The notes below the pieces were generated by a model. That model did not search any database. It was not told the origin of the DNA and worked only from the letters and a program-made list of their open reading frames with translations. A stretch of DNA of 64,000 bases from Streptacidiphilus carbonis. GTDB taxonomy: Bacteria; Actinomycetota; Actinomycetes; Streptomycetales; Streptomycetaceae. The stretch spans positions 131,471 to 195,470 of the forward strand of contig NZ_BBPM01000001.1 of the NCBI RefSeq assembly GCF_000787775.1, in the 5' to 3' direction. Shown one piece after another: positions 1-8,724 of the stretch. The stretch's first letter is position 1. Every line of letters starts with the position of its first letter. The position numbers and the translations under genes were made by a program.

Positions 1-2733
1 GCGTTCGACGAGCACGAGACCCATCGGCTGTTCTGGTTCTTCAAGTGGGTCGGCGCCGGGCTGCTGTCCACGCCGGACGTGCCGCTGGCGTCGATCCGCG
101 GCTGGATCACCGAGATGCGCCGCCGCTACACGGAGGCGGGCCATGACCTGCAGCCCGTGTACGCCCAGGAGTACTCGCTGGCCCGGCACCTGGACCAGGG
201 CGAGGAGCTGGCCTACGAGCTGTGGGCCACCCGGGGGCGGAGCCGGTTCAGCGACTGCGCCGCCTGCGAGGCGCGGGACCGCGCGGACCACCACATCCGG
301 AACGGCGCGGACCGGCAGGCGCTGGCGGAGCTGGAGCCGACCCTGGACGGCCGGCAGGGCTGCGACGAGGAGCCGCACAACAGCCAGGCGCTGGCACTGC
401 TGCCGCTGCTGCGGCTCGGAGAGTTCGACCGGGCGCGCGCCGCCCACCTCACCGGCTACCGCAAGGTGCGCGGTCAGGAGGCGGAACTCAGCGCGGTCGG
501 CCAGCACCTGGAGTTCTGCGCGCTGACCGGGAACGAGGCCCGCGGCCTCGAACTGCTGGCGCAGAACCGGGCGTTGTTCGACTTCACCGCTGCTCCGTCC
601 AGCCGGTTGCGTTTCCTCACCGGCGTCGAGGTGCTGCTGGCCCGGCTGGCGGAGACCGGGCACGGCCAGCTGCCGTGTGCCGGACCGCTGGCGCGGCCGG
701 AGTGGACGGTCGCCCAGATCCGGGAGGAGGTGACCAGGGAGGCCGATGAGCTGGCGTCGCGCTTCGACGCCCGCAACGGGAACGACGCGGTGTCCGCGCG
801 TCGACGGGAGCGACTGGCCGTCCGGCCGCTGACGGCGCAGCTCAACCTGGGTGTGCAGACGTCGGCGCCGGCGCAGGCGTCCGCGGACGCAGCGTCCGCG
901 AGGCCGGCGGTGCCGGCGGCTTCGGCCGTCCCGGTCGAGGTGCCACAGGACTTCGCCGAACTCGTCGCCGAGATCAGGCGGCTGGACCGGACCGGCGACC
1001 CCCGTGCGCGGACGCTGTGGGACGCGCTGCTGGACCGGGTTGCCGCTGCGGATGCGGAGCCGGACGCGGATGCGCTGGACGCGTTGCTGCGCGGCGAGAT
1101 CGCCTCGGAGCTGGCGCAGCGGGCGTCCAAGGACGAGGACTGGAACGGCTGCGCGGCCCGGCTGCGCGAGGCCGTGGAGCACTACACCCGGGCCGGTCGC
1201 CCGGCTCGGAGCATCGCCTCCGAGTCGCGACTGGCCTGGTGCGAGGCCACCGGCAAGGACGTCGCCGCAGCCGCGGCTGCGGCGGCCTGGCCGGTCCTCG
1301 ACGGGCTGCTGGCGCGGATCGGCGCCCTGATCGACGCTGGGTTCGACACCGCGGAGGAGGAGCGCGAGGCGCTGCTCCGCAGGCTTGTGGTTCGGCAGAG
1401 CCGCGTGCTGACGGCGCGTCATGCGCTGCTGCGGACCGATGGGCCGGAGCAGCACACCCGTTGGGCCGAGGTGTTCACCGCGGAGGCGCAGACGCTGATC
1501 GCCGAGGGTGCGGCCGTGGACCCGCCGACGCACGTGTCGATGGCCCACGAGATCCTCGCTGAGTTCCAGGCCACCCACGGCGCACCGGTGGAGGGCGAGG
1601 CCTCCGCGCGCCGCGCCGTCGCCGTCTTCACCGAGCAGGGCTGGCCCTGGCGGCTGCACCGGGGCCGGCTGCTGCTGGGCCTCGCCCTCGGCGCCCAGGG
1701 GCGGTACGACGAGGCCGTGGGAGAGCTGGAGCGCGGCCTCGCGGAGGCCACGTCGGACGTCCCTGACGTGGAGTTGACGCCGCTTCACCGGATGCTCGGC
1801 AATATGGCGCTGCGGGCGAAGCAGTACCCGACCGCTGTGCGCGCCTACTCCGAGGCGGCCGCGCGGCTGGACCGCGAGGGTCATGCGCTGCAAGCGCTGG
1901 AGGCACGCTGGCAGTTGAGCCGGGCGCTGCGCGCCCAGGGCTCGACCGGCGACGCGGTGGCCGTGCTGGAGACGCTGCTGGACCCGGTGGGTCCGGCGGC
2001 GCCGGACCGGGGCGCTGAACCCGCTGAGCCCTCTGAGGCAGAGCAGTTGACGGCTCAGATCCGGGTCGACCTGGCCAATGCGCTGCTGCAGTTGGGGGAG
2101 CCGCTTGACGCCGCGAAGGAGTTCCTGCAACTGGCCGACGCCGTCAGCCGTTGGCCCGAGAAGGGGCCGCTGACCTCCGCCGCCTCAGGCGCGGCCGGCG
2201 CCCTGGCGCAGGCTGGCAACTGGGACGGCGCCCGGGCGGCGCTGGAGCGCGCGCTGGCCTCCAACGCCGAGGCGCCGTGCATCCCCGACCTGACCGACAC
2301 CCTGCGCACCCTCGCCGGCGAGGCGATCGACGCCCGGGGCGCGGAGGCGGCCGAGGAGGCGCTCGGCTACCTGGACCAGGCCGACCGCCTGCGCGAGGAG
2401 TTCGCGGAGGCAGCGGCTGAGCAGTTCGTCAGCGTGGACGTCGACAGGGCGCAGTGCCTCTTCATCCGCGGCCAGGTGCATGCCTCCGTGGGCAACCCGG
2501 ACCAGGCGCTGGCAGCGTTCGAGCAGACAGCCGCCGAGTACGACCGGGCGGGCTATGCCGAGGCGTCGCCCCGGTTCGAGGCGCTGCGCAGGGCCGCGCT
2601 GGTGGAGGCCCGGCTGATGGACCGGACCCCGGCAGCACGGGACCGCCTGGACCGCGCCGCCGCCGAGGCCGACAAGGCGGGCCTCCCGGAGGCAGCCGCA
2701 GCGCTCCGCCGCCAGCGGGACAGCCTGCAGTGA
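1..2733 (+). CDS. Tetratricopeptide-repeat protein, 5' end outside window
   Basis: The reading frame is open from the first base, so the true start lies upstream; 910 codons are visible. The protein is almost all helix: alanine-, leucine- and arginine-rich with repeated A-x-x-x-[LY]-x-x-A-L patterns. TPR-like units are clearest in the last 450 residues (for example GRYDEAVGELERGLAEA, KQYPTAVRAYSEAAARL, GNPDQALAAFEQTAAEY). A CxxC pair follows the visible N-terminus (FSDCAACEARD). No enzyme domain, signal peptide or membrane segment is seen in this part. Large TPR proteins of this sort are common in Streptomyces and act as protein-interaction scaffolds or regulators; the partner is unknown. It ends in front of a strong hairpin. 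Confidence 0.8.
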   Translation, partial: AFDEHETHRLFWFFKWVGAGLLSTPDVPLASIRGWITEMRRRYTEAGHDLQPVYAQEYSLARHLDQGEELAYELWATRGRSRFSDCAACEARDRADHHIRNGADRQALAELEPTLDGRQGCDEEPHNSQALALLPLLRLGEFDRARAAHLTGYRKVRGQEAELSAVGQHLEFCALTGNEARGLELLAQNRALFDFTAAPSSRLRFLTGVEVLLARLAETGHGQLPCAGPLARPEWTVAQIREEVTREADELASRFDARNGNDAVSARRRERLAVRPLTAQLNLGVQTSAPAQASADAASARPAVPAASAVPVEVPQDFAELVAEIRRLDRTGDPRARTLWDALLDRVAAADAEPDADALDALLRGEIASELAQRASKDEDWNGCAARLREAVEHYTRAGRPARSIASESRLAWCEATGKDVAAAAAAAAWPVLDGLLARIGALIDAGFDTAEEEREALLRRLVVRQSRVLTARHALLRTDGPEQHTRWAEVFTAEAQTLIAEGAAVDPPTHVSMAHEILAEFQATHGAPVEGEASARRAVAVFTEQGWPWRLHRGRLLLGLALGAQGRYDEAVGELERGLAEATSDVPDVELTPLHRMLGNMALRAKQYPTAVRAYSEAAARLDREGHALQALEARWQLSRALRAQGSTGDAVAVLETLLDPVGPAAPDRGAEPAEPSEAEQLTAQIRVDLANALLQLGEPLDAAKEFLQLADAVSRWPEKGPLTSAASGAAGALAQAGNWDGARAALERALASNAEAPCIPDLTDTLRTLAGEAIDARGAEAAEEALGYLDQADRLREEFAEAAAEQFVSVDVDRAQCLFIRGQVHASVGNPDQALAAFEQTAAEYDRAGYAEASPRFEALRRAALVEARLMDRTPAARDRLDRAAAEADKAGLPEAAAALRRQRDSLQ

Positions 2734-2738
2734 CCGCA

Positions 2739-2778
2739 GACTCCGCCGCGGGGCCCCTGACGGGCCCGCGGCGGAGTC
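2739..2778. terminator. Bidirectional intrinsic terminator
   Basis: A 14-bp perfect inverted repeat (arms 2739-2752 and 2765-2778, GC-rich, with a further 3-bp inner stem) lies in the 77-bp gap between two convergent genes. It fits the U-tract-poor hairpin terminators of actinomycetes. Confidence 0.7.
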
Positions 2779-2810
2779 GTGGTGGTGGTCCTGATGCCCG
2801 ACCGGTCGGC

Positions 2811-3260
2811 TCAGCCGCGGCCGGGTTGGCCGTAGACGTGGTCGACGTGGAGCTTCAGGACCAGGCGGCCGTCGGCGACCATGGCGCGGCGGTAGTCGTC
2901 CCAGTCGGGGTGGTCCTCGCCGCGTACGGAGCGGTAGAGGTCGATGAGTTCCTCGACGGCGGCGTCGTGGGGGTCGGCGGCCACCGGGGTCAGCTCGGCG
3001 GTGCCCTCGGCGACGGTCCAGGACCAGCGGTCGGTGCTGGTGACGTGGTAGCTCGCGCGCGGGTCGCGGCGCAGGTTGCGGGTCTTGGCGCGGTCGTCGG
3101 TGAGGGAGACCCGGATCAGGCGCTGCTCGGCGTCGAAATGGTGGGTGACGTTCGAAATCTGGGGTCGGCCGTCGCGCTTGAGCGTCACCAGTACGCCACC
3201 GTCGGTGTCTGCGAGGAGCTGGAGCAGGGACTGCTCGGTCTTGCCTGCGTCATCGGTCAT
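2811..3260 (-). CDS. PPOX-class F420-dependent oxidoreductase family protein
   Basis: 149 aa with the split-barrel flavin/deazaflavin-binding fold of the pyridoxamine-phosphate-oxidase-like family. Recognisable blocks are the N-terminal GGVLVTLKRDGRPQISNV strand, VSLTDDRAKTRNLRRDP, YHVTS and the C-terminal LKLHVDHVYG. Actinobacterial members of this size usually bind F420 and reduce small substrates or biliverdin-like compounds; the substrate here cannot be read from sequence. Start is the ATG at 3260; longer versions of the frame run antisense through neighbouring genes and are rejected. Convergent with the TPR gene and divergent from the DUF427 gene. Confidence 0.8.
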   Translation of the reverse strand: MTDDAGKTEQSLLQLLADTDGGVLVTLKRDGRPQISNVTHHFDAEQRLIRVSLTDDRAKTRNLRRDPRASYHVTSTDRWSWTVAEGTAELTPVAADPHDAAVEELIDLYRSVRGEDHPDWDDYRRAMVADGRLVLKLHVDHVYGQPGRG

Positions 3261-3431
3261 GCCGGTAGCAACGGCGCCCGAGCACGCGGGATTCCGGGGT
3301 TGCGCCGGCCGGGTGAGGCGGGGCGGGTTCCTTCCGCCGCAGGGGAAGGAAGCGGTCGGCGGGAGTGTTGGATCCGGGTAGCGTCCTAACGGACCAGGTC
3401 CGCATGCCACTCCTGAGAGAGAAGCCCAGCC

Positions 3432-3812
3432 ATGACCGACCGTCCTGTCCTGCAGCCCAGCGCCAGCCACCCGATCACCGTCTCGGCCAACCCGGCCCGC
3501 GTCGTCGTCACGGTGGCCGGCCGCACCGTGGCCGACACACGCAACGCGCTGATCCTGCGCGAGGCGCAGTACCCCGCCGTCCAGTACATCCCGCGCGCCG
3601 ACGTGGACCTCGCCCTGCTGGAGCCGAGCGACAACGAGAGCTACTGCCCTTTCAAGGGCGAGGCGACCTACTACAGCATCCCCGTCGGCGGCGAGCGTTC
3701 GGTCGACTCGGTGTGGGTCTACGAGTCCCCGTACCCGGCCGTCGCCGAGATCAAGGGCCATGTCGCCTTCTACCCGGACCGGGTGGACAGCATCACCGAG
3801 CAGTCCGAGTAG
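3432..3812 (+). CDS. DUF427 domain protein
   Basis: 126 aa. Typical DUF427 layout: HPITV...VTVAGRTVADTRNALILREAQYPAVQYIPRADVD, then the conserved ESYCPFKGEATYYSI and the C-terminal YESPYPAVAEIKGHVAFYPDRVD. The family is a small beta-rich cytosolic protein of unknown biochemical role. A purine-rich AGAGAGAAG precedes the ATG. It is convergent with the CopD-like gene, with only 14 bp between the two stops. Confidence 0.85.
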   Translation: MTDRPVLQPSASHPITVSANPARVVVTVAGRTVADTRNALILREAQYPAVQYIPRADVDLALLEPSDNESYCPFKGEATYYSIPVGGERSVDSVWVYESPYPAVAEIKGHVAFYPDRVDSITEQSE

Positions 3813-3826
3813 TCCTTGACAACGGC

Positions 3827-5104
3827 TCAGCCGGCGTCGCGCACCGGCTCCGACGCGGGTTTCGGGGCCGGGGCGGCGGCTGAGGTGCGGCGGGCGGCGA
3901 GGGTGCCGGAGACGCGGTAGCCGCCGACCATCAGGGCGATCACGGCGATGGTCTCGGTGGTGCCCCAGACCCAGGTGGACGCGGTGGGCTGCTTGGCGGC
4001 GAGTTTGGGCAACTGCTCGGCCTCGCCCGCGGTGGGGCTGGTCGCGGCGTGCTTGGCCAGGTCGGCCTGGTAGGCCTGGTTGCGGGCGGAACCGTGCAGG
4101 AAGGGGGCGACGAACAGCACCGCGAGTGCGAGCAGGACCTCGACGCCGACCACGGCCGGGAAGGTGCGCAGCAGCACGGTGGCAAGCGGGCGCTGGTCGC
4201 CGGCGGCGCGCAGGGCCTCGATCCGGGGGTGCAACCGGAACTGGTTGAACATGCCGAGCAGCAGCAGCGCGCCGAAGATCAGGATCTTCACGCCGAGCAC
4301 CCGTCCGTACATGGTGGTGACCAGTTGGGTGGGGCCGTCGACGTGCTCCCAGTACAGGAATAGGCCGGACAGGGTGATGGCGGCGACGCAGCCCATGGCC
4401 CAGGCGGAGAAGCGCCGGACGGTCGCCGACCAGAAGGCGGTGCGTTCCGCGGCGCCGAGTCCGCTGGGGAGTCCGCCGCCGGGCAGGGCGATGAGCAGCA
4501 GGCCCGCCAGCCCGCCGAGCCAGACGCCGCCGCCGATCAGGTGCAGCAGCCACATCAAGGTGTTGAAGACGGTGCGGCCCCAGTCGTCCGGTGCCTTGTC
4601 GGGGAACTTGGTGGTGCCGAGTGCGATCGCACCCGCCGCCAGGCCGGCGCCGAGCAGCGTCCCGCGCCCGCGTCCGGCGGCGATCCGGCGAACCGTCAGC
4701 GGAGCCAGCAGCGCCGCCCCCAGCAGGGAGAAGGTCACTTCAAGACCGGACAGCCGGCCGTCGTTGCTGCCGTCGTAGAGGGAGCCCCAGGCCGCCGCGT
4801 AGTCGTAGCCCCCGCTCTTCGCCGCGCCGTGGGCGAGGTCGGTGAGCACGGCGGGAACGGCGAGCAGGCCGACGACGACCGCGGCCCGGGCGAGCCGCGC
4901 GGTGAGGGCGGGAATCGCGCCGGGCGCGGTGCGGGCGGCCGCGGGGCCGACGGCCAGGAGGGCGAGGGCGCTCAGCCCGACGAAGCCCATCAGGGTGACC
5001 CAGGCGGTCCAGGTGACAGCACTGTCGGCGAAGGGGCCCAGCGGTGTCGAGGGTGCGGCCGCCGCGAACTGCGGCAGGGCAGGGGGAACCAGGGTAAGGG
5101 GCAT
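3827..5104 (-). CDS. CopD-family integral membrane protein under an iron box
   Basis: 425 aa with about nine hydrophobic helices (roughly residues 30-52, 72-92, 118-140, 147-165, 175-205, 222-248, 262-285, 305-335, 375-400). The block HLIGGGVWLGGLAGLL and the later FNQFRLHP match the CopD/copper-export domain family, in which conserved His residues bind metal or haem. The role is probably metal (copper, haem or iron) handling at the membrane. Start chosen at ATG 5104, with GAGG 9-12 nt upstream; the frame is open much further, but upstream codons run through the iron box and a terminator. The nearby DmdR/IdeR-type box suggests iron repression, not copper control. Confidence 0.75.
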   Translation of the reverse strand: MPLTLVPPALPQFAAAAPSTPLGPFADSAVTWTAWVTLMGFVGLSALALLAVGPAAARTAPGAIPALTARLARAAVVVGLLAVPAVLTDLAHGAAKSGGYDYAAAWGSLYDGSNDGRLSGLEVTFSLLGAALLAPLTVRRIAAGRGRGTLLGAGLAAGAIALGTTKFPDKAPDDWGRTVFNTLMWLLHLIGGGVWLGGLAGLLLIALPGGGLPSGLGAAERTAFWSATVRRFSAWAMGCVAAITLSGLFLYWEHVDGPTQLVTTMYGRVLGVKILIFGALLLLGMFNQFRLHPRIEALRAAGDQRPLATVLLRTFPAVVGVEVLLALAVLFVAPFLHGSARNQAYQADLAKHAATSPTAGEAEQLPKLAAKQPTASTWVWGTTETIAVIALMVGGYRVSGTLAARRTSAAAPAPKPASEPVRDAG

Positions 5105-5142
5105 GGGTGGCCGACCTCGCTGTGCAGAGGGAGCAGATGTAG

Positions 5143-5161
5143 TTAGGTTAGCCATACCTAA
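5143..5161. promoter_or_regulatory. Iron box (DmdR1/IdeR/DtxR-type operator)
   Basis: TTAGGTTAGCCATACCTAA matches the actinobacterial consensus TTAGGTTAGGCTAACCTAA at 16 of 19 positions and keeps both TTAGG/CCTAA outer arms. It lies about 40 bp upstream of the CopD-like start on the minus strand, where iron-loaded DmdR1 would block transcription. It is the most AT-rich segment for kilobases. Confidence 0.75.
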
Positions 5162-5314
5162 GTACATAGCGCCACTGCACCCCCGTGCGGGGCCGCGGGC
5201 ATGGTCGGATGCGCGCCGTTGCCCGCGGTCTCGGGGCCTCGCTGTCAGTCCCTCCTCGTACTGTCGAAGGCAGCGCACCCGGGCCGCGAACGGCGACCGC
5301 GAGCATGGCGCGCC

Positions 5315-5353
5315 AGTGCGACCCGGCCCCGAGTGCGGGGGCCGGGTCGCACT
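5315..5353. terminator. Strong hairpin terminator
   Basis: A 16-bp perfect inverted repeat, AGTGCGACCCGGCCCC at 5315-5330 and its complement at 5338-5353, with a 7-nt loop. It sits downstream of the radical SAM gene and the coding-like tract at 5353-5596 on the minus strand and insulates the iron-regulated gene from them. Confidence 0.7.
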
Positions 5354-5596
5354 CAGGCGGTTCCGCGGCGGTGCCTGGTCGGTGGTGCCGGAGTACTCGC
5401 CGTTCCGGTCGGGGTACGAGAGCGTCATGGCGGCCTGGAACTCCTCACTGCCGTCCACGGGTCCGGGCACGCGGGCCCGGGCGACGGCGTGGACCTCGAC
5501 CCGCGGGGACTCGCGTACGAACGCTGCGCACGCCTCCAACGCGTCGGCCGGAGTGGCGCCGGAGCAGACCACGGCCGTCTGCAGCGTGACGGACAC
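5353..5596 (-). pseudogene. Possible small coding sequence, no stop in its own frame
   Basis: From GTG 5596 the minus strand reads about 80 codons with strongly GC-biased third positions (SVTLQTAVVCSGATPADALEAC... to EYSGTTDQAPPRNR), which looks like real coding sequence. The frame has no stop and would run through the terminator and the iron box into the CopD-like gene. A TGA one base out of frame lies at 5355-5353, exactly at the edge of the hairpin, so a single-base change may have removed the original stop. No family recognised and no good ribosome site. The rest of the 487-bp gap (5162-5648) holds nothing else recognisable. Confidence 0.3.
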
Positions 5597-5648
5597 GTCG
5601 GCCCGGGCGCTGGCGAGAGATGCTTCGGCCGGCCGTCGGTGGCCCGGC

Positions 5649-6698
5649 TCAGATCAGCCTGAGCTGGGTCGGGGCCGGGGGCTCCTCGGCGTGCCGATCC
5701 GGGGTTGGCTGCGGCGTCGGCTCCGGGTGGGGCCGGGGGGTGGGGCCGATGCCGTATTCGGTGGCGAGGGCGTGTACCTGGCGGGTGATGCGGCGCTGGT
5801 ACCAGGTGGGGGCGTAGGCGTTGTCGTAGTAGAGGGCCTGGTAGCGGGGGACCAGGTCGGGGCGGTGTTCGGCGAGCCAGTGGAAGTACCACTCGCGGGC
5901 GCCCGTGCGCAGGTGCAGTACCAGCGGGGTGACCGAGGTGGCGCCTGCGGCGGCGATCGCCTGGACGGTGGCGCGCAGTTGTTCGGGGGAGTCGGAGAGG
6001 AAGGGCAGGACCGGTGCCATCAGTACGCCGCAGGGTATGCCGTGGTCGTTCAGCGTCCGGCAGACCTCCAGGCGCTTGCCGGGGGAGGGGGTGCCGGGCT
6101 CGACGCGGCGCCACAGCTCGCGGTCGGTGAATCCGACCGAGACGGCGACGGAGACCTCGGTGACCTGGGCGGCCTGTTCGAGGATCGGCAGGTCGCGCAG
6201 GATCAGCGAGCCCTTGGTCAGGATGGAGAAGGGGTTCTCCCGGTCGCGCAGTGCGCCCAGGATGCCGGGCATCAACTGGTAGCGGCCCTCGGCGCGTTGG
6301 TAGCAGTCGACGTTGGTGCCCATGGCGATGTGCGCACCCTCCCAGCGCGGCGCGGCCAGTTCGCGGCGCAGCAGTTCGGGGGCGTTGACCTTGACCACGA
6401 TCTGGCTGTCGAAGTCATGACCGGTGTCCAGGTCCAGATAGCGGTGGGTGTTGCGGGCGAAGCAGTAGACGCAGGCGTGGCTGCAGCCCCGGTACGGGTT
6501 GACGGTCCAGGCGAACGGCATCCGGGACGCGCCCGGCACCTTGTTGACGATCGACCGGGCCCGGACCTCGTGGAAGGTGATGCCGCGGAACTCCGGGGTG
6601 TCGAAGGTGCGGGTCACCGCGTCGAGGCCGAAGAGCCCGGGTGCCGCGGTGTTCTCGGCGCTCTCGCCGTTCCCGGCGCTGAGGTTCTGCCAGCGCAT
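5649..6698 (-). CDS. Radical SAM protein, Rv2578c/SplB-like family
   Basis: 349 aa. The radical-SAM cluster motif CxxxCxxC is present as CSHACVYC, preceded by NPYRGC and followed by FARNTHRYLDLDTG, typical of the actinobacterial Rv2578c-type group related to DNA-photoproduct-lyase-like enzymes. It should bind a [4Fe-4S] cluster and cleave S-adenosylmethionine; the substrate is unknown. The C-terminal 40 residues are proline/threonine-rich and probably disordered. An AGGAGG ribosome site 6 nt before the ATG fixes the start. Confidence 0.8.
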   Translation of the reverse strand: MRWQNLSAGNGESAENTAAPGLFGLDAVTRTFDTPEFRGITFHEVRARSIVNKVPGASRMPFAWTVNPYRGCSHACVYCFARNTHRYLDLDTGHDFDSQIVVKVNAPELLRRELAAPRWEGAHIAMGTNVDCYQRAEGRYQLMPGILGALRDRENPFSILTKGSLILRDLPILEQAAQVTEVSVAVSVGFTDRELWRRVEPGTPSPGKRLEVCRTLNDHGIPCGVLMAPVLPFLSDSPEQLRATVQAIAAAGATSVTPLVLHLRTGAREWYFHWLAEHRPDLVPRYQALYYDNAYAPTWYQRRITRQVHALATEYGIGPTPRPHPEPTPQPTPDRHAEEPPAPTQLRLI

Positions 6699-6835
6699 GC
6701 CGCCTCCTGGGGTGTGGTTCGCCGCCTTCTCGAACCCCAGAATAGAACAAGCGAGCGAATATGTGGCGACAGGTGCGGCACGGCGGTACGGCGTGGTGTG
6801 CACGCAAGGCGCGGATCCGGATCCCGACGTCGGCC

Positions 6836-6872
6836 CCGTTCAGACCCGTTCAGCCCCGTTCAGACCCGTTCA
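6836..6872. repeat. 10-bp tandem repeat, about 3.7 copies
   Basis: Units of ccgttcagac / ccgttcagcc repeat in tandem. The stop codon of the adjacent minus-strand membrane protein lies inside the array. Confidence 0.7.
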
Positions 6873-7630
6873 CCCGGGCCGGTGCGGGCCGCCGGTCGGT
6901 TCGTCGGCGCCGCGCGGTCATCGACAAGGGCGCCCAGCCAGCGGCCGCGGCGGAACAGTTCGACCGCCGCCGCGGCGTCCGCGGCGACGAGCACCACGCC
7001 CATGGCCGCCCATCCCGCGGTGTTCCGCGAGTCCGGGGCCCGGAAGGCCTTGGCCGGCTCGTCCCGGCGCACCTGCAGAGCCAACCGGTGTCCGGGCGGG
7101 GCGGTCGTCGGCAGGACGCCCCGGTAGGTGTGGCCGTCGACCACCCACCAACCCTCGCAGGAGGGGTCCTTGGTGCCTCCGGAGCAGTCGGTCACGGTCG
7201 CGGTGGCCGGGCGGGTCGCCACCAGGTACTGCGCGAAGGCGTTGACCGGGCCGCTCCACAGCATGGGTGACAGCGCGAGCACCAGCCCGGCCAGCAGCAC
7301 CTGCGGCAGCCGCTCGCCCGGCAGCGCCCTCGGTCGTTCGTCCAGCCCATGGCCCTGGCGCAACCCGGCCAGGAAGCGGTGCGTGGGCACGAAGCGCACC
7401 CAGAACAGCACGAAAACGATCAGCACAGCGGCCAGGGACACCACGCTGCTCGCGCTGCCGTCCCTGGCCACCCCCGCGTAGGGGAGCAGCACCGATGCCG
7501 CCAGCAGCGCCCCCCAGAACGGCAGCGCCGTCGCCCGCCGCACCCTGCGCACTGTCTCCGTGATCACGATCAGCAGCATAGGACGCGTGTTGGTGGCGCC
7601 CTGCACAGGCGTCTCCGCCGTACTGCTCAT
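6860..7630 (-). CDS. Hypothetical membrane protein
   Basis: 256 aa, not recognised as a named family. About four hydrophobic segments: ALPFWGALLAASVLLPYAG near residue 36, VVSLAAVLIVFVLFWVRFV near 62, VLLAGLVLALSPMLW near 110 and GWAAMGVVLVAADAAAAV near 209. Between segments three and four is a roughly 75-residue stretch with two cysteines (TDCSGGTKDPSCEGWWVVDG) that could form a disulfide if outside the cell. This resembles the DUF3592-like layout of paired helices around a small extracellular beta domain, but the match is weak. The C-terminal tail is overlapped by a short tandem repeat. Confidence 0.6.
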   Translation of the reverse strand: MSSTAETPVQGATNTRPMLLIVITETVRRVRRATALPFWGALLAASVLLPYAGVARDGSASSVVSLAAVLIVFVLFWVRFVPTHRFLAGLRQGHGLDERPRALPGERLPQVLLAGLVLALSPMLWSGPVNAFAQYLVATRPATATVTDCSGGTKDPSCEGWWVVDGHTYRGVLPTTAPPGHRLALQVRRDEPAKAFRAPDSRNTAGWAAMGVVLVAADAAAAVELFRRGRWLGALVDDRAAPTNRPAARTGPGERV

Positions 7631-7651
7631 GCCGCCGCGGTGGGGGCGGGG

Positions 7652-8638
7652 TCACTGCCCCTTGGGTCGCGGCTCCTTCCGTCGTGCCACGTCCGACACC
7701 GGCCCCAGGTGGGCGAGCTTGTCGGGGTTGGACACCGAGTGGATCGCCCGGACCGCTCCGTCGGCGATCTCCAGCTCGACCACACTGGCCACCCGTCCCC
7801 CGGCGTCGCACAGCACGGCGCCGGGGCGGCCGTTGACCCAGGCCGGCCGCAGTGAGATCTCCATCATCCGGACTCGGCGCAGCCCGCCGACCAGCAGTTG
7901 TGCGACGTGCTGCGGGTCGACCACCGGCTTCCTGACCGCCCGGGCCTTGCCGCCGCCGTCCCCGTGGAAGACCACGTCGGGGGCGAGCATGCCGAGCAGC
8001 GAGTCCATGTCGCCGCCGGCGGCGGCCTCGAAGAACCGGCGGGCCAGCTCCTCGCCTGCCGCCCGCCGCTCCGGGCGAGGGGCGCTGTCGCGCCCCTGCT
8101 CTGCGGTGCCGATGCGCTGCCGGGCCCGCGCGAAGACCTGCCGGCAGTTCACCTCGGTCTTGCCGGTGATCCTGGCCACGTCCGGGTAGCCGTACCCGAA
8201 CACCTCGCGCAGCATGAAGACCGCCCGCTCCACCGGGGAGAGCGACTCCAGCAGCACCAGGAACGCCATCGACAGCGAGTCGGCCAGCTCGGCGTGCTCG
8301 GCCGGGCCCTGCCCGTCCGACGGCACGACGACGGGTTCGGGCAGCCAGTCCCCCACGTAGGTCTCCCGCCGCACCCGTGCCGAACGCAGGTGGTTGATGC
8401 CGAGTCGGGTCACCGACGTGGTCAGGTACGCCTTCGGATCGTTGATCACGGTCCCGGCCCGGCGCGCACGGGTCATGCCCAGGAACGCGTCCTGGACGAC
8501 GTCCTCGGCGTCGCCGACGGAGCCGGTCATCCCGTAGGCGATGGAGAACAGCAGCGGTCGGTAGCCGGCCCCGAGGGTGTCGTCGTCAGCCGCCTCGGAA
8601 GCGGGTTCCCTGTCGTCAACGCGCATGCCGGTGCTCAT
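7652..8638 (-). CDS. sigJ: ECF41-family RNA polymerase sigma factor (SigJ-like)
   Basis: 328 aa: sigma region 2 (about residues 24-92) and region 4 (about 130-185), followed by a SnoaL-like C-terminal domain. All three ECF41 hallmarks are present: WLPEP at 98-102 in the linker, DGGGK in the C-terminal domain, and NPDKL near the end. In ECF41 factors the C-terminal domain replaces an anti-sigma factor and tunes activity. The usual neighbour is a 'COE' gene (carboxymuconolactone decarboxylase, oxidoreductase or epimerase); none is adjacent. Start taken as ATG 8638 (an ATG at 8626 is possible). Divergent from the prolyl oligopeptidase gene. Confidence 0.85.
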   Translation of the reverse strand: MSTGMRVDDREPASEAADDDTLGAGYRPLLFSIAYGMTGSVGDAEDVVQDAFLGMTRARRAGTVINDPKAYLTTSVTRLGINHLRSARVRRETYVGDWLPEPVVVPSDGQGPAEHAELADSLSMAFLVLLESLSPVERAVFMLREVFGYGYPDVARITGKTEVNCRQVFARARQRIGTAEQGRDSAPRPERRAAGEELARRFFEAAAGGDMDSLLGMLAPDVVFHGDGGGKARAVRKPVVDPQHVAQLLVGGLRRVRMMEISLRPAWVNGRPGAVLCDAGGRVASVVELEIADGAVRAIHSVSNPDKLAHLGPVSDVARRKEPRPKGQ

Positions 8639-8724
8639 TTCCCTGCCCTCATGTCCGAATCCGAGGTCTGCTCCGTGTCCGTCATGCCCTCTGGGACAGG
8701 ACGCCCCCCTCGGCTGTGACGCAT

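Noticed and set aside
3827..5596. One 589-residue protein joining the tract at 5596 to the CopD-like protein
   Set aside because: It would translate through a strong terminator and the iron box; ATG 5104 has a ribosome site and gives a normal CopD-like length.
4842..7127. A 761-codon plus-strand open frame
   Set aside because: Antisense to the CopD-like and radical SAM genes, which have clear families and start signals.
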